Shown here: positions 1-8,049 of the stretch, one piece after another | How positions within the stretch are numbered: the first letter of the stretch is position 1 | Layout: each line of letters opens with the position of its first letter | DNA from: Streptomyces sp. MMG1533 | Lineage (GTDB): Bacteria; Actinomycetota; Actinomycetes; Streptomycetales; Streptomycetaceae | Assembly (NCBI RefSeq): GCF_001279775.1 | Contig: NZ_LGDG01000063.1 | Coordinates: 74,302 to 138,301, forward strand | Length of the DNA stretch: 64,000 nucleotides | Direction: 5' to 3' | Position numbers and translations under genes: made by a program | The notes under the pieces: generated by a model | Told to the model about the DNA's origin: nothing | What the model saw: the letters and a program-made list of their open reading frames with translations, nothing else | Databases searched by the model: none

Positions 1-595
1 GCTCGAACGCCCTGACCGGGGCACCGTCGAGGTGGCCGGCGAAGTGGTGCACAGCGCCGGCCGGACGGTCTGCCACGACCTGCCCCGGCTGCGCCGCACC
101 GTCGGCATGGTCTTCCAGCGGTTCAACCTCTTCCCGCACCTCACGGCAGTCGAGAACGTCGTCCTGGCCCAGCGCAAGGCGGGCGTCCCGGAGGACGAGG
201 CACTGGAGCGGGCCGTCGCGCTGCTGCGCCGGGTCGGCGTGGCCCACCGCGGTCTCGCCCTACCCGACCAGCTCTCCGGCGGGGAACAACAACGCGTCGC
301 CATCGCGCGGGCACTCGCGCTCAAGCCGGAGGTGCTGCTCTTCGACGAGCCGACCTCCTCCCTCGACCCGGAGGCCACCCGGGAGGTCCTGGCGGTGATG
401 CGGGAACTGGCCGCGGACGGGATGACGATGCTGCTGGTCACCCACGAGCTGCCCTTCGCCCGCGAGGTGTCCGACCATGTCGTCTTCGTCGACGGCGGCC
501 GGATCGTCGAGGAGGGACGCCCGCAGGACGTCCTCGACAACCCCTCCCGGATCCGGACCCGGGAGTTCCTCGCCTCGTACGGGTCGGCGTCATGA
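1..595 (+). CDS. Amino-acid ABC transporter ATP-binding protein (5' truncated)
   Basis: The gene is cut by the window edge and is read in frame from base 2. The Walker A motif lies upstream. Visible parts are the Q-loop (MVFQRFNLFPHLT), the signature LSGGEQQRVAIARAL, Walker B with D-loop (LLFDEPTSSLDPE) and the H-loop (LLVTHELPFA). The VFQ.FNLFPH and THE..FAR patterns are those of the GlnQ/HisP-like polar amino-acid uptake family, so it probably powers import of an amino acid at the cytoplasmic membrane. Its stop overlaps the next gene's start by four bases (ATGA), so the two are translationally coupled. The coupled flavoenzyme suggests the imported substrate is an amino acid that is then oxidised. 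Family assignment is firm; substrate is inferred. Confidence 0.93.
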   Translation, partial: LERPDRGTVEVAGEVVHSAGRTVCHDLPRLRRTVGMVFQRFNLFPHLTAVENVVLAQRKAGVPEDEALERAVALLRRVGVAHRGLALPDQLSGGEQQRVAIARALALKPEVLLFDEPTSSLDPEATREVLAVMRELAADGMTMLLVTHELPFAREVSDHVVFVDGGRIVEEGRPQDVLDNPSRIRTREFLASYGSAS

Positions 596-1854
596 CCGCT
601 CCCGTAGTGGTCGTCGGGGGCGGCGTCGTGGGACTGTGCACCGCGTACTACCTGGCCGAGGCGGGCCTCCCGGTGGAGGTCGTCGAACGCCGTGCCCTGG
701 GCTCCGGGGCCTCCCGGGGCAACGCGGGCTGGGTCTGCCTCAGCCATTCGACGCCGGTCCCGGCACCGGGCGTCGTACGGTACGCGCTGCGCTCACTGGG
801 ACGGCCGGACTCGCCCCTCTACCTGCGACCCCTTCCCGATCCGGCGTTCGTACGGTGGCTGTGGCGGTTCTGGCGCAGCAGCACACCCGCCGCCTTCCGG
901 CGCGGCTACACCGCGGTCGCCGAGCTGAACCGCACCACCTTTGACCTCTTCGACGGCCTGCGCGAGGCCGGCGTCGACACCACCCTGACCCGTCCCGGCA
1001 TGGTCCACGCCTTCCTGTCCCCGACCGAGGCCCGCCACCACCTCGCCCTGCAACAGGAGATGGCCGACGGCCGCTACCCGATACCCGACGACGTCGTCAC
1101 CGGGGACGAGGCCCGGCTGCTGGACGACGCCCTGTCGTCCAAGGTGCGCGCGGCGTACCTCGTCGAAGGGGAGGGCGTGGTCGACCCCGAGGCGTTCGCC
1201 CACGGGCTGGGCCAGGCGCTCGTCGCCTCCGGGGTGAAGGTCCACGAGAACGTCGAGGCCGTCGGGTTCCGTACCTCCGGGGACCGCGTCACCGCCCTGC
1301 GCACCGCACAGGGCGAGATTCCCTGCGCGGCCGTCGTCATCGCGGCCGGCATGCGCTCCTCCCGCCTGCTGACTTCGCTGGGACATCCGCTGCCGCTCCA
1401 GGCGGGCAAGGGCTACAGCTTCTCGGTGGACCTTGATCCGGCCCCCCGGCACACGCTGTACTTCGGCGAGCGCAGGGCCGTCGCCTCGCCGATCGGCACC
1501 ACCACACGGATCGGCGGCACGATGGAACTCAGCGGCAACAACAACCGCCTCGACTGGCGGCGTGTCGTGGCCGTCGCCCTCGCCAGCCGGCACTACCTGG
1601 GCCGCTGGTTCGAGGATCCCGACGACCTGGTCGGCCTGATCCGCGACCCCTGGGTCGGCGGACGGCCCTTCCTCCCCGACGGACTCCCGGTCATCGACCG
1701 CGTCCCGGACCACGCCAACGCCTACGCGGCCACCGGGCACGGCATGCTCGGTGTCACCTTGGGCCCCGTCACCGGTCACAGGCTCACCGAGTACATCCTC
1801 ACCGGCCGCCGCCCCGAGGCCCTCACGCCCTTCCGTTTCGACCGACTCCGGTGA
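592..1854 (+). CDS. FAD-dependent amino-acid dehydrogenase/oxidase (DadA-like)
   Basis: A 420-residue flavoprotein. An N-terminal Rossmann dinucleotide motif GGGVVG (residues 9-14) is followed by an acidic residue at the end of the second strand (VEVVERR). GSGASRGNAGW is the FAD-contacting stretch seen in DadA and D-hydroxyproline dehydrogenases, and a C-terminal G.ATGHGMLGVTLGP block closes the FAD site. Length fits the DAO/DadA superfamily. It probably deaminates a small D-amino acid or an imino acid to the keto acid, passing electrons to the membrane or to oxygen. Coupling to an amino-acid ABC ATPase supports uptake followed by oxidation, as in hydroxyproline or D-amino-acid use. Exact substrate cannot be read from the sequence. 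Confidence 0.88.
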   Translation: MTAPVVVVGGGVVGLCTAYYLAEAGLPVEVVERRALGSGASRGNAGWVCLSHSTPVPAPGVVRYALRSLGRPDSPLYLRPLPDPAFVRWLWRFWRSSTPAAFRRGYTAVAELNRTTFDLFDGLREAGVDTTLTRPGMVHAFLSPTEARHHLALQQEMADGRYPIPDDVVTGDEARLLDDALSSKVRAAYLVEGEGVVDPEAFAHGLGQALVASGVKVHENVEAVGFRTSGDRVTALRTAQGEIPCAAVVIAAGMRSSRLLTSLGHPLPLQAGKGYSFSVDLDPAPRHTLYFGERRAVASPIGTTTRIGGTMELSGNNNRLDWRRVVAVALASRHYLGRWFEDPDDLVGLIRDPWVGGRPFLPDGLPVIDRVPDHANAYAATGHGMLGVTLGPVTGHRLTEYILTGRRPEALTPFRFDRLR

Positions 1855-1856
1855 GG

Positions 1857-2468
1857 TCAGTGCGTCGGCAGCCATTCACTGAGGGCGTCGATGAGGCGGT
1901 CGAGCGGGGGCTCCTCGGCGGAGCGGTCCGTCATGACCGTACGACCGTCGAAGCGCAGGGTGTACTGGAACCTGTCGGCCGCCCCCATGTCGATCGTGAC
2001 CTCGGAGACTTCGGCCAGTGCCGGATCCCCGAGCAGTGTGCGCAGTTCCCCGAACTGGGCCGCGCTGGTGCGCCGTACGACGGTTTCGCCCTTGTCACTG
2101 ACGCGGACAGTGCCGTCGCCCCGGAGGACGACCTGTCGGCTGACACCGGCGAAACCGCCGCTGACCGTCATGGTCACCAGCTTCTGCTCCGGTCCGGTGA
2201 CGGGCACCGGGGACGGGCTCGCGGAAGCCGAAGAGGAGGAGGGCGAGGGCGCGGGCGAGTCGGGCGACGGTGAGGCGGAGGTGGCCGGGGACTCGGTGGA
2301 GGCGGAGGAGGCGGAGGAGGCGGAGGAGGCGGTCACCGTACTGATCGCCGCGTCCGTCGGCTCCGCCGAACTTTCGCCGCTGCCGAAGGCGCAGCCGGCC
2401 AGACCGAGTACCTGCGTCGCGCACATCACCGCCGCCCTCGCGGTCGTACCCCTGCCCCTGTCGAGCAC
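1857..2468 (-). CDS. Secreted lipoprotein with Ser-rich linker
   Basis: 203 residues with a GTG start. A short signal sequence ends in a lipobox LAGC, with Cys26 as the lipidated residue. Residues of about 30-85 form a Ser/Ala/Thr/Pro/Glu linker, partly encoded by a short 9-bp DNA repeat near 2296-2335. The C-terminal domain of about 115 residues starts at TMTVSGGFAGVSRQ and ends at LSEWLPTH. The GGFAG.SR.. opening and the size resemble the emfourin-type protease-inhibitor fold, but I recognise that only loosely. It is convergent with the flavoenzyme gene, two bases away. Expected location is the outer face of the membrane. Function unknown. Confidence 0.75.
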   Translation of the reverse strand: MLDRGRGTTARAAVMCATQVLGLAGCAFGSGESSAEPTDAAISTVTASSASSASSASTESPATSASPSPDSPAPSPSSSSASASPSPVPVTGPEQKLVTMTVSGGFAGVSRQVVLRGDGTVRVSDKGETVVRRTSAAQFGELRTLLGDPALAEVSEVTIDMGAADRFQYTLRFDGRTVMTDRSAEEPPLDRLIDALSEWLPTH

Positions 2469-2533
2469 AGCGCCCCCGCCCGTCGATCACCCCAACTGGA
2501 CTGTCAATACCACGGAACCACGCGTTCCGGCCC

Positions 2534-3622
2534 TCAGTCGGTCTCGCTCGCCGCGATCACGGCGACGCGCGTGCGGGTGGGGTCCAGGCAGGCGAAGGCG
2601 GTGTCCGTGAGGTCGCCGGCGAACCAGCGGTTGTCGGTGTACGGCGCGAGGGCGAAGCGGAGCCAGCGGTGGTCGGCGGCCAGACGCACGGCGTCGTGGT
2701 GGGACACCTCCGTGTCGAGGTCCATGAGCGCGTACAGGCTGCGCCAGGTGAACAGTCGGGCGTAGGCGCCGTGGTGCCCCTCGTTCCACAGGCCGCCTCC
2801 GAAAGCGGCGATGAAGAGGTCGGCGGCGAGATCGTCGGCGGTGGTGTGGACCGTGGCGAGAGTGTCCGTCGTGACGGCGTCGAGGCAGTCGGCGTCGAGT
2901 TCGGCGAGCAGCGCGGAGTTGAAGTCGCCCGCGTCGAGCGGCTCGGGCAGGGCATAGAACGCCGCCTCGTACTGCGCGAGTTGAGAGAACCCCGTGGCGG
3001 CCGACTCGGCGCGCGACTCGTCCGGCACCCTCCGGGCGGCGCGGCCGGCGCGGGCGCCGCCTTCGGTGGGCGGTATCTCGGGGTAGGCGATGCGCAGGCT
3101 CTCCGGAGTGGCGGAGCCGACCATGAGCCCCTCCATGTACGCCCCTGCGCGCATGCTGTGCTCGAAGTGCAGGGAGCCCAACGGCAGCCAGGCCAGGGGG
3201 TGTCCGAGGGCGCGCAGCCCGGCCCCGTAGTCGAGGTAGACGTCGTCGTGCCGGCGTCCGAAGCCGAAGCGCAGCGCCATCTCGTGCAGCAGACAGGCTC
3301 GGAACTCGGTCGCCGGATCGTCCAGGGCGACGGGCGTGTGGTTCTCGAACTGCGGCCTGAGCGCGACGATGCTGGGCCGCTGCGCGAGCTGCCAGGCGAT
3401 CCGCCGCGCCAGCGCCCGCCAGGTGTCCGTCCGCTCCCGGCCCAGCCGTTCCGCCAGGCGCACGGCCCAGTCGGTGGCCGCCTGCGACCGCTGATCGGCC
3501 AGGAGCCGGGACAGCTTCGCGATGTCGTGGCTGCTGGAGGCCGTCAGTGCCAGGTCGTGAAGGCGTTCGGGATCGGTGGCGGCGTACACCTTGAGCGAGG
3601 CGTCGTCGGGGAGTTCGGACAT
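2534..3622 (-). CDS. Conserved actinobacterial protein (DUF6183-like)
   Basis: 362 residues, soluble, with no signal peptide or membrane span. It is Ala/Leu-rich and helical throughout (LHDLALTASSSHDIAKLSRLL, TWRALARRIAWQLAQRP), with a central G.RRHDDVYLDYGAGLRALGHPLAWLP block and a Trp-rich C-terminal half (FGGGLWNEGHHGAYARLFTWRSLYALM). It resembles the DUF6183 proteins of Streptomyces, for which I know no function. The start at MSELPDD has a usable Shine-Dalgarno just upstream (AGGGTGATCAC before the ATG on the coding strand). It lies alone between two lipoprotein genes, with no operon partner. Coding potential is clear; role unknown. Confidence 0.8.
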   Translation of the reverse strand: MSELPDDASLKVYAATDPERLHDLALTASSSHDIAKLSRLLADQRSQAATDWAVRLAERLGRERTDTWRALARRIAWQLAQRPSIVALRPQFENHTPVALDDPATEFRACLLHEMALRFGFGRRHDDVYLDYGAGLRALGHPLAWLPLGSLHFEHSMRAGAYMEGLMVGSATPESLRIAYPEIPPTEGGARAGRAARRVPDESRAESAATGFSQLAQYEAAFYALPEPLDAGDFNSALLAELDADCLDAVTTDTLATVHTTADDLAADLFIAAFGGGLWNEGHHGAYARLFTWRSLYALMDLDTEVSHHDAVRLAADHRWLRFALAPYTDNRWFAGDLTDTAFACLDPTRTRVAVIAASETD

Positions 3623-3839
3623 GTGATCACCCTAAGAGGCGTGTGCTCGCCAGGCGGTGGGTGCGCGTCCATCGCACTCCGACATGGGCGAAGGGAACCC
3701 GGGTACTGGGCGGAGCATTCGTCGAAGACCGCCGGCCGTGGTCTCCGGGCACCGCGAACCGGGTGGTCTTCGCTCATCCGGCCCGACGCCGCCGCGGCTG
3801 GTGTCGGCCGCCGTGCGGAGCTCGGAACAGAATGGATCG

Positions 3840-4418
3840 ATGAGGAACACGCTGATGCGCGGTGGCCGACCACGGGCACTGGCCGGGGTGGTGCTGTTGC
3901 TGGGCGGTGCGGTGGCCTGCGGGCCGTCCGGAGCCGGGGGAGAGGCCGGTGCCGGTGGCGCCTCGTCGACGCCGTCCGCGACGACGTCCGTCCGGTTCGG
4001 GGAGGAGATCGAGTTGTCCGACGGCCGGCACGTGGGCGTGTCGTACGCAGCCGGCAGTGGGCTCGTGGAACAGCACCGGGACGCCGGGACGGATGAGTGG
4101 AGCAAGCCCCGGGTGGTGTACCGGACCATGGCGGACGCCTGCCAGAGCATCACGCTCGAGGAGTTCGACGGCACGGTCGCCGTCATCGCCGACTGGGGCT
4201 ACTACTGCGCGGACGGCGAGCCCCCCGAGGAATCGATCGCCGCGGTCGGCACCGGGGACCTGTCGCGGTGGGACGCGAAGCTCACCAAGGCCTTCGACGG
4301 CTGGGAGAAGGCCACCGCCGAGGGCGACTCGCGTCACCTCCGCTTCACCAACGGCTCCACGCGGCTTCGGTGGAGCCGGGCGGAGGGATTCGGGCAGGTG
4401 GAGGAGACGTATCGCTGA
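3840..4418 (+). CDS. Secreted lipoprotein, unknown function
   Basis: 192 residues from ATG 3840. I chose this start because it gives a clean signal peptide (basic MRNTLMRGGRPRALA, then VVLLLGGAV) ending in an AVAC lipobox. The longer in-frame reading from 3657 would bury the signal. A short Gly/Ala/Ser linker follows, then a soluble domain with two further cysteines (DACQSI, YYCADG) that could form a disulfide outside the cell. FDGTVAVIADWGYYC and KLTKAFDGWEKATA are the most regular parts. No family recognised. It faces the acyl-CoA-dehydrogenase-like gene tail to tail. Confidence 0.72.
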   Translation: MRNTLMRGGRPRALAGVVLLLGGAVACGPSGAGGEAGAGGASSTPSATTSVRFGEEIELSDGRHVGVSYAAGSGLVEQHRDAGTDEWSKPRVVYRTMADACQSITLEEFDGTVAVIADWGYYCADGEPPEESIAAVGTGDLSRWDAKLTKAFDGWEKATAEGDSRHLRFTNGSTRLRWSRAEGFGQVEETYR

Positions 4419-4423
4419 GTCGA

Positions 4424-4458
4424 GTGGTCCCTCGGCACTTGGCGTGGTCCCTCGGCAC
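4424..4458. repeat. Direct repeat of 15 bp in a convergent intergenic gap
   Basis: GTGGTCCCTCGGCAC occurs at 4424-4438 and again at 4444-4458, a 20-bp period. It follows the lipoprotein stop codon and precedes the end of the convergent flavoprotein gene. It is probably a local duplication, with no visible hairpin. Confidence 0.7.
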
Positions 4459-4488
4459 CTTCGACAGCGGTACCCGGAGGAAGGCGAC

Positions 4489-5673
4489 TCACAGGAACGG
4501 CGTGCCCGGGTCGAGTCCGGACAGGACCCGGCCGTACAGCTCCAGGTTGGTGGCGGGATTGACGAAGGAGTGGAGGCTCAGGGCGTGCAGATCGCGCACC
4601 GCCCGCTGCACGGGCACGTCCCGGTGCAGGGAGGAGGCTCCGGAGGCTGAACCGATCAGGTCGACGGCCTCCTTGCACAGCCGCGTCACATAGCCGCTCT
4701 GCGCCCGGATCCTGGCGCGCTCCTCCACCGTGTACGGATCCCCGCTCGCGGACCGGGACTCGATCAGGGCGACGAACTCGGCGGTCAGCAACTCGGCGCA
4801 GGAGATCTTCATCGCCGCCTCGGCCGCCTGCAGATGGGTGACGGCCGCCTCGTGCTGCCGCTCGTGGAACGTGTACGTGATGCCCCGCCGATGGATGCGC
4901 TCGGTGAACTCCGTCAGTGCCGACCGCGCCAGACCGAGGGCGTTCGGCGCCGTCCAGGCACAGAACAGCAACAGGACGGGCATCCGGTAGAAGGGCTCGT
5001 CGGCGTTGGACTTCGAGGGGAAGTCGCCGCCCAGCAGGGGGCCGACCGGCAGGACGCGGTGCGCGGGGACGACGACGTCACGCGCGACGACGCTGTTGCT
5101 GCCACTGCCGGCCAGCCCCGAGACGTACCAGTCGTCCAGGACCTCCAACTCGCCCATGGGGACGGCGGTCCACAGCACCTCGGGCGGCCCGTCGGCCGAT
5201 TCGACCCGGACCGTCAGCAGGTGCCAGTCGGCGTCCTGGCAGCCCGTGGCGAAGGCCGAGGTGCCGTTGACGACATAGCCGTCGTCCGTGGCGACCGCCG
5301 TGGCATCCGGGATGAGAGTGCCGCCGACCCGCACGTCCGGGCTGGAGAAGATCTCGTCCTGCGCTTCGTCGGGGAAGAGCGCCGCGATGTACGAACAGCC
5401 CGCCTGGATCAGCGTCTTGAAGGCGGTGGAGCCGCAGGCGGCGGCGACCTCCGACAGCGCCTCGACCTGTGTGCGTAATCGGGTCTGGTAACCGCCGTAC
5501 CGCCGGGGGACGTTCATCCGGTGGATCCCGGCGTCGCTCAGCGCCGAGGCGACCTCGCTCGTCACCCTTCCGTCCTGTTCGGTGCGCAGCGCGTGCTCCC
5601 TGATGAGCGGTCGCAACGCCCGTACGCGCTCGACGAGGCCGGCATCGGAGCGGGGCGCTGACGACGGAGCCAT
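4489..5673 (-). CDS. Acyl-CoA-dehydrogenase-fold flavoprotein (monooxygenase-like)
   Basis: 394 residues with the acyl-CoA dehydrogenase layout: helical N-terminal domain (to about 115, GIHRMNVPRRYGGYQT), central beta domain (GGTLIPDATAV.TDDGYVVNGTSAFATGCQDADW), and C-terminal four-helix domain. In place of a catalytic-base Glu region typical of true dehydrogenases, the gross pattern is closer to the flavin-dependent monooxygenases and DszC/HsaA-like enzymes, which use reduced flavin supplied by a partner reductase. No reductase gene is adjacent. The start has a GAGG-type ribosome site (GGAGGTCCGCC before the ATG). Assignment to the fold is firm; monooxygenase versus dehydrogenase is inference. 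Confidence 0.85.
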   Translation of the reverse strand: MAPSSAPRSDAGLVERVRALRPLIREHALRTEQDGRVTSEVASALSDAGIHRMNVPRRYGGYQTRLRTQVEALSEVAAACGSTAFKTLIQAGCSYIAALFPDEAQDEIFSSPDVRVGGTLIPDATAVATDDGYVVNGTSAFATGCQDADWHLLTVRVESADGPPEVLWTAVPMGELEVLDDWYVSGLAGSGSNSVVARDVVVPAHRVLPVGPLLGGDFPSKSNADEPFYRMPVLLLFCAWTAPNALGLARSALTEFTERIHRRGITYTFHERQHEAAVTHLQAAEAAMKISCAELLTAEFVALIESRSASGDPYTVEERARIRAQSGYVTRLCKEAVDLIGSASGASSLHRDVPVQRAVRDLHALSLHSFVNPATNLELYGRVLSGLDPGTPFL

Positions 5674-5842
5674 GGCGGACCTCCGGGTGCGACGGGTTCC
5701 TCACCGTGACGCGGATGGCCTGAAGAGTCAACGGTGCGTCGCAGCAGCCGAGTTGGTGACATGCGCCGCGATCTTCCTGATCAGTGGGCCAGGCCGGCAG
5801 CAGCACGATCACCACGTACACGGCGGTTGAGGCTGTGGTCCA

Positions 5843-5923
5843 CCGGCGGACCAGGATGCGGTACACGGTCGAGGCGGGCAGGTGCAGGATCGGCCCGAGG
5901 CGGGCGGGGCCGAGTGACCAATA
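5843..5923 (-). mobile_element. IS481-type transposase relic
   Basis: On the minus strand this stretch reads YWSLGPARLGPILHLPASTV followed by YRILVRR. The LGPAR.GPIL.LPASTV.R.L pattern is the helix-turn-helix end of IS481-family transposases, which in intact elements is followed by an R-H-G-L stretch and then the DDE catalytic domain. Here the similarity stops after the HTH, the reading frame soon ends, and no terminal inverted repeats are visible. It is about 27 residues of a protein that normally exceeds 300. It lies in the 287-bp gap between the flavoprotein gene and the response regulator gene and marks an old insertion. Confidence 0.65.
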
Positions 5924-5960
5924 CATCTGGCGCCGACCGCCGGCGAGTCGTGCGCCGGCC

Positions 5961-6590
5961 TCACGCCAGCAGTCGTCGCTCCTTGGCGACCGCCACCGCT
6001 CCGGCCCTCGTCTCCACGCCCAACTTGCCGTAGATCCGTCCGAGATGGGTCTTGACCGTCGCCTCGCTGATGAACAGGGCCCGGGCTATCTCCCGGTTGC
6101 CCAGGCCGCGGGCGAGCTGCCCGAGGATCTCGTGCTCGCGCGCGGACAGGGCGGGGCGCGGGCTGCGCAGCCGGGTCATCAACCGGTCCGCCACCGGAGC
6201 GGACAGGGCGGTGCGGCCGGAGGCCGCGTTGCGGATCGCGGTGAACAGTTCGTCGGGGTGTTCGGCCTTGAGGAGATAGCCGGTGGCGCCCGCCTCGATG
6301 GCGCGGGTGATGTCGGCGTCGGTGTCGAACATCGTGAGCACCAGGACCCGCGGACCCTCCGCACCGCCGGCGGTCAGGTTCCTGGTGGCCGTCACTCCGT
6401 CCATCCCGCCGTCGAGCTGGAGATCCATCAGCACGACGTCGGGACGCAGCCGCGACGCCATGGCGAGCGCCTCCTCGCCGGTGGCCGCCTCACCGACCAC
6501 GTCGATGCCGTCAGCACTCGACAGCAGGGCGCGCAGCCCCGCACGTACCACGGCGTGGTCGTCGCACAACAACAGCCGGACGGGCGTCAC
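5961..6590 (-). CDS. NarL/FixJ-family response regulator
   Basis: 209 residues from a GTG start at 6590. The receiver domain begins VTPVRLLLCDDHAVVRAGL with phospho-acceptor Asp56 (VVLMDLQ), a Thr switch (VLVLTMFD) and Lys (GYLLKAEHPDE). The C-terminal LuxR helix-turn-helix reads LSAREHEILGQLARGLGNREIARAL with ISEATVKTHLGRIYGKL. Its start overlaps the stop of the kinase gene (GTGA), so the two are coupled and expressed together. It should bind DNA when phosphorylated by the adjacent kinase. A 16-bp perfect palindrome upstream of the operon is a candidate target. Confidence 0.95.
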   Translation of the reverse strand: MTPVRLLLCDDHAVVRAGLRALLSSADGIDVVGEAATGEEALAMASRLRPDVVLMDLQLDGGMDGVTATRNLTAGGAEGPRVLVLTMFDTDADITRAIEAGATGYLLKAEHPDELFTAIRNAASGRTALSAPVADRLMTRLRSPRPALSAREHEILGQLARGLGNREIARALFISEATVKTHLGRIYGKLGVETRAGAVAVAKERRLLA

Positions 6591-7837
6591 AGGACGGGCT
6601 CCTTGGGGGTGTTCGAGGCGGACCGGACCGCGGAGGCCAAGGGTGCCAGGGGGATCGCCGCCGATACGACGGTGCCCTCGCCGGGCGTGGACTCCACGGT
6701 GAGCGTGCCGCCCGCCTGTGCCGCCCGGATGCGCATGGCGGGCAGTCCGTGCCCGCGCGCGCTGTCGGGGGCCGGGCCGGACGGTGCGCGCGAGGGATCC
6801 CCCTCGAATCCGCGCCCGTTGTCGGCGACGTCCAGCGAGATCTGGTCGTCCAGACAGGTCAGGGTCAGCGCGGCCCGGGTCGCCGCCGCGTGTTCGCGCA
6901 CGTTGGCCAGCGCTCCCTGGGCGATCCGCAGCAGCGCCGCCTCGACCCGTTCCGGCAGCCTGCCCGGCTCTCCGTCGAGCCGGAAATCGACGGCCAGCCC
7001 GGGACCGCTCTCGCGTTGTGCGAGTACGGCGAGCGCGCCCGGCAGCGTGTGCTCGGCGAGGTCGGCCGGCGCCAGGTCGTGGACGAACCGGCGGGCCTCC
7101 GCGAGGCTGCGGGACGTGATCTCCGCCGCCCTGTCCACGTGTTCGCGGGCCGCGTCCGGGTCCGTCCGCCAGACGCGCCCGGCGGCCTGGAGCAGCATCT
7201 GCTGGCTGGACAGGCCCTGGGCGAGCGTGTCGTGGATCTCCGTGGCCAGCCGTTGGCGTTCCGCGAGGACTCCCGCCCGTCGTTCGGTGGCCGCGAGCTC
7301 GTGGCGGGTACGGACCAGATCCTCGATCAGGACGCGCTGCCGGGCCCCCTGGCGCTGCAGATGGACCATCACGGCGGTGGCGACCGCGGCGACGGCCGGC
7401 GGGGCGACGACCATGTTGGGGTTCAGCGTGCCTTCGGCGACGCGCACTTCGGAGGCGACGACCAGCGCGGTGAGCACGGCCGCCACCGGCACCGCGATCC
7501 GCGGCGGCAGCGCGTGCAGCCCGGCGAACAGCAGCGGCATCGCGCACCAGGTGGCGCTCGGCGCCAGGACCAGGAGCACGACCCACACCGCGGACACCGA
7601 GCCCAGCCAGACCAGATGACGCGTGGTGGGCGGCGAACCGGGGCGCGGCGCCGGAGCCAGGAGACAACCGAGGACGTACAGCAGACAGAAGGCCGCGAAC
7701 AGGGCCACCACCCACCCGGCGCGCGCTCCGCCCTGGTCGCGGGTCAGGAAACGGGCGAACGAGGAGCCGAGCAGCAGGAAGAACGCGCCGTGCACGACCG
7801 CGCCCAGCCAGCGCTCGTCCGGATCGGTGTGTCTCAT
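6587..7837 (-). CDS. Sensor histidine kinase, HisKA_3/DegS-NarX class
   Basis: 416 residues. About six hydrophobic spans occupy residues 10-160, then a coiled region (TRHELAATERRAGVLAERQRL) leads into the dimerisation helix with phospho-His202 (TEIHDTLAQGLSSQ). The HATPase domain has an N box (ALANVREHAAAT), DNGRGFE, and GHGLPAMRIRA. The membrane sensor part has no recognisable ligand domain. It forms a two-component pair with the coupled response regulator downstream. A divergent methyltransferase gene begins 212 bp away, so the shared intergenic region probably carries both promoters. Confidence 0.94.
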   Translation of the reverse strand: MRHTDPDERWLGAVVHGAFFLLLGSSFARFLTRDQGGARAGWVVALFAAFCLLYVLGCLLAPAPRPGSPPTTRHLVWLGSVSAVWVVLLVLAPSATWCAMPLLFAGLHALPPRIAVPVAAVLTALVVASEVRVAEGTLNPNMVVAPPAVAAVATAVMVHLQRQGARQRVLIEDLVRTRHELAATERRAGVLAERQRLATEIHDTLAQGLSSQQMLLQAAGRVWRTDPDAAREHVDRAAEITSRSLAEARRFVHDLAPADLAEHTLPGALAVLAQRESGPGLAVDFRLDGEPGRLPERVEAALLRIAQGALANVREHAAATRAALTLTCLDDQISLDVADNGRGFEGDPSRAPSGPAPDSARGHGLPAMRIRAAQAGGTLTVESTPGEGTVVSAAIPLAPLASAVRSASNTPKEPVL

Positions 7838-7871
7838 CCTCCGTGTCTAACGCGTCCGACGCGCAACCGCA

Positions 7872-7887
7872 TCAACCGATCGGTTGA
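7872..7887. promoter_or_regulatory. Perfect 16-bp palindrome, likely operator of the two-component operon
   Basis: TCAACCGATCGGTTGA is a perfect 16-bp inverted repeat 35 bp before the kinase start. A half copy, CGCATCAACC, partly overlaps it at 7868-7877. The position fits a regulator site that controls the kinase/regulator operon. The binding protein is not identified. Confidence 0.55.
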
Positions 7888-8049
7888 CCCGGCCGTCACC
7901 CGAACCGCACGAGGACCGCAGCCTGTTGACCGAGCCGGCCGCACCACTCCCGCACCGAGGCTGGAACCACGACCCGAGCCGCCTGGGATCGCCACCCGGC
8001 ACCAGGCCACGAACCGCCCGGCATCCGCCCCTCGGAAAGGCAGCGACCC

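Noticed and set aside
793..1875. Long minus-strand open frames opposite the flavoenzyme and other genes
   Set aside because: High GC leaves long open frames on the opposite strand. These have no family motifs and repeat simple residues (Gly, Ala, Val, Arg).
3657..3839. N-terminal extension of the lipoprotein gene at 3840-4418
   Set aside because: The frame is open back to 3657, but that reading hides the signal peptide and lipobox, which start cleanly at ATG 3840.
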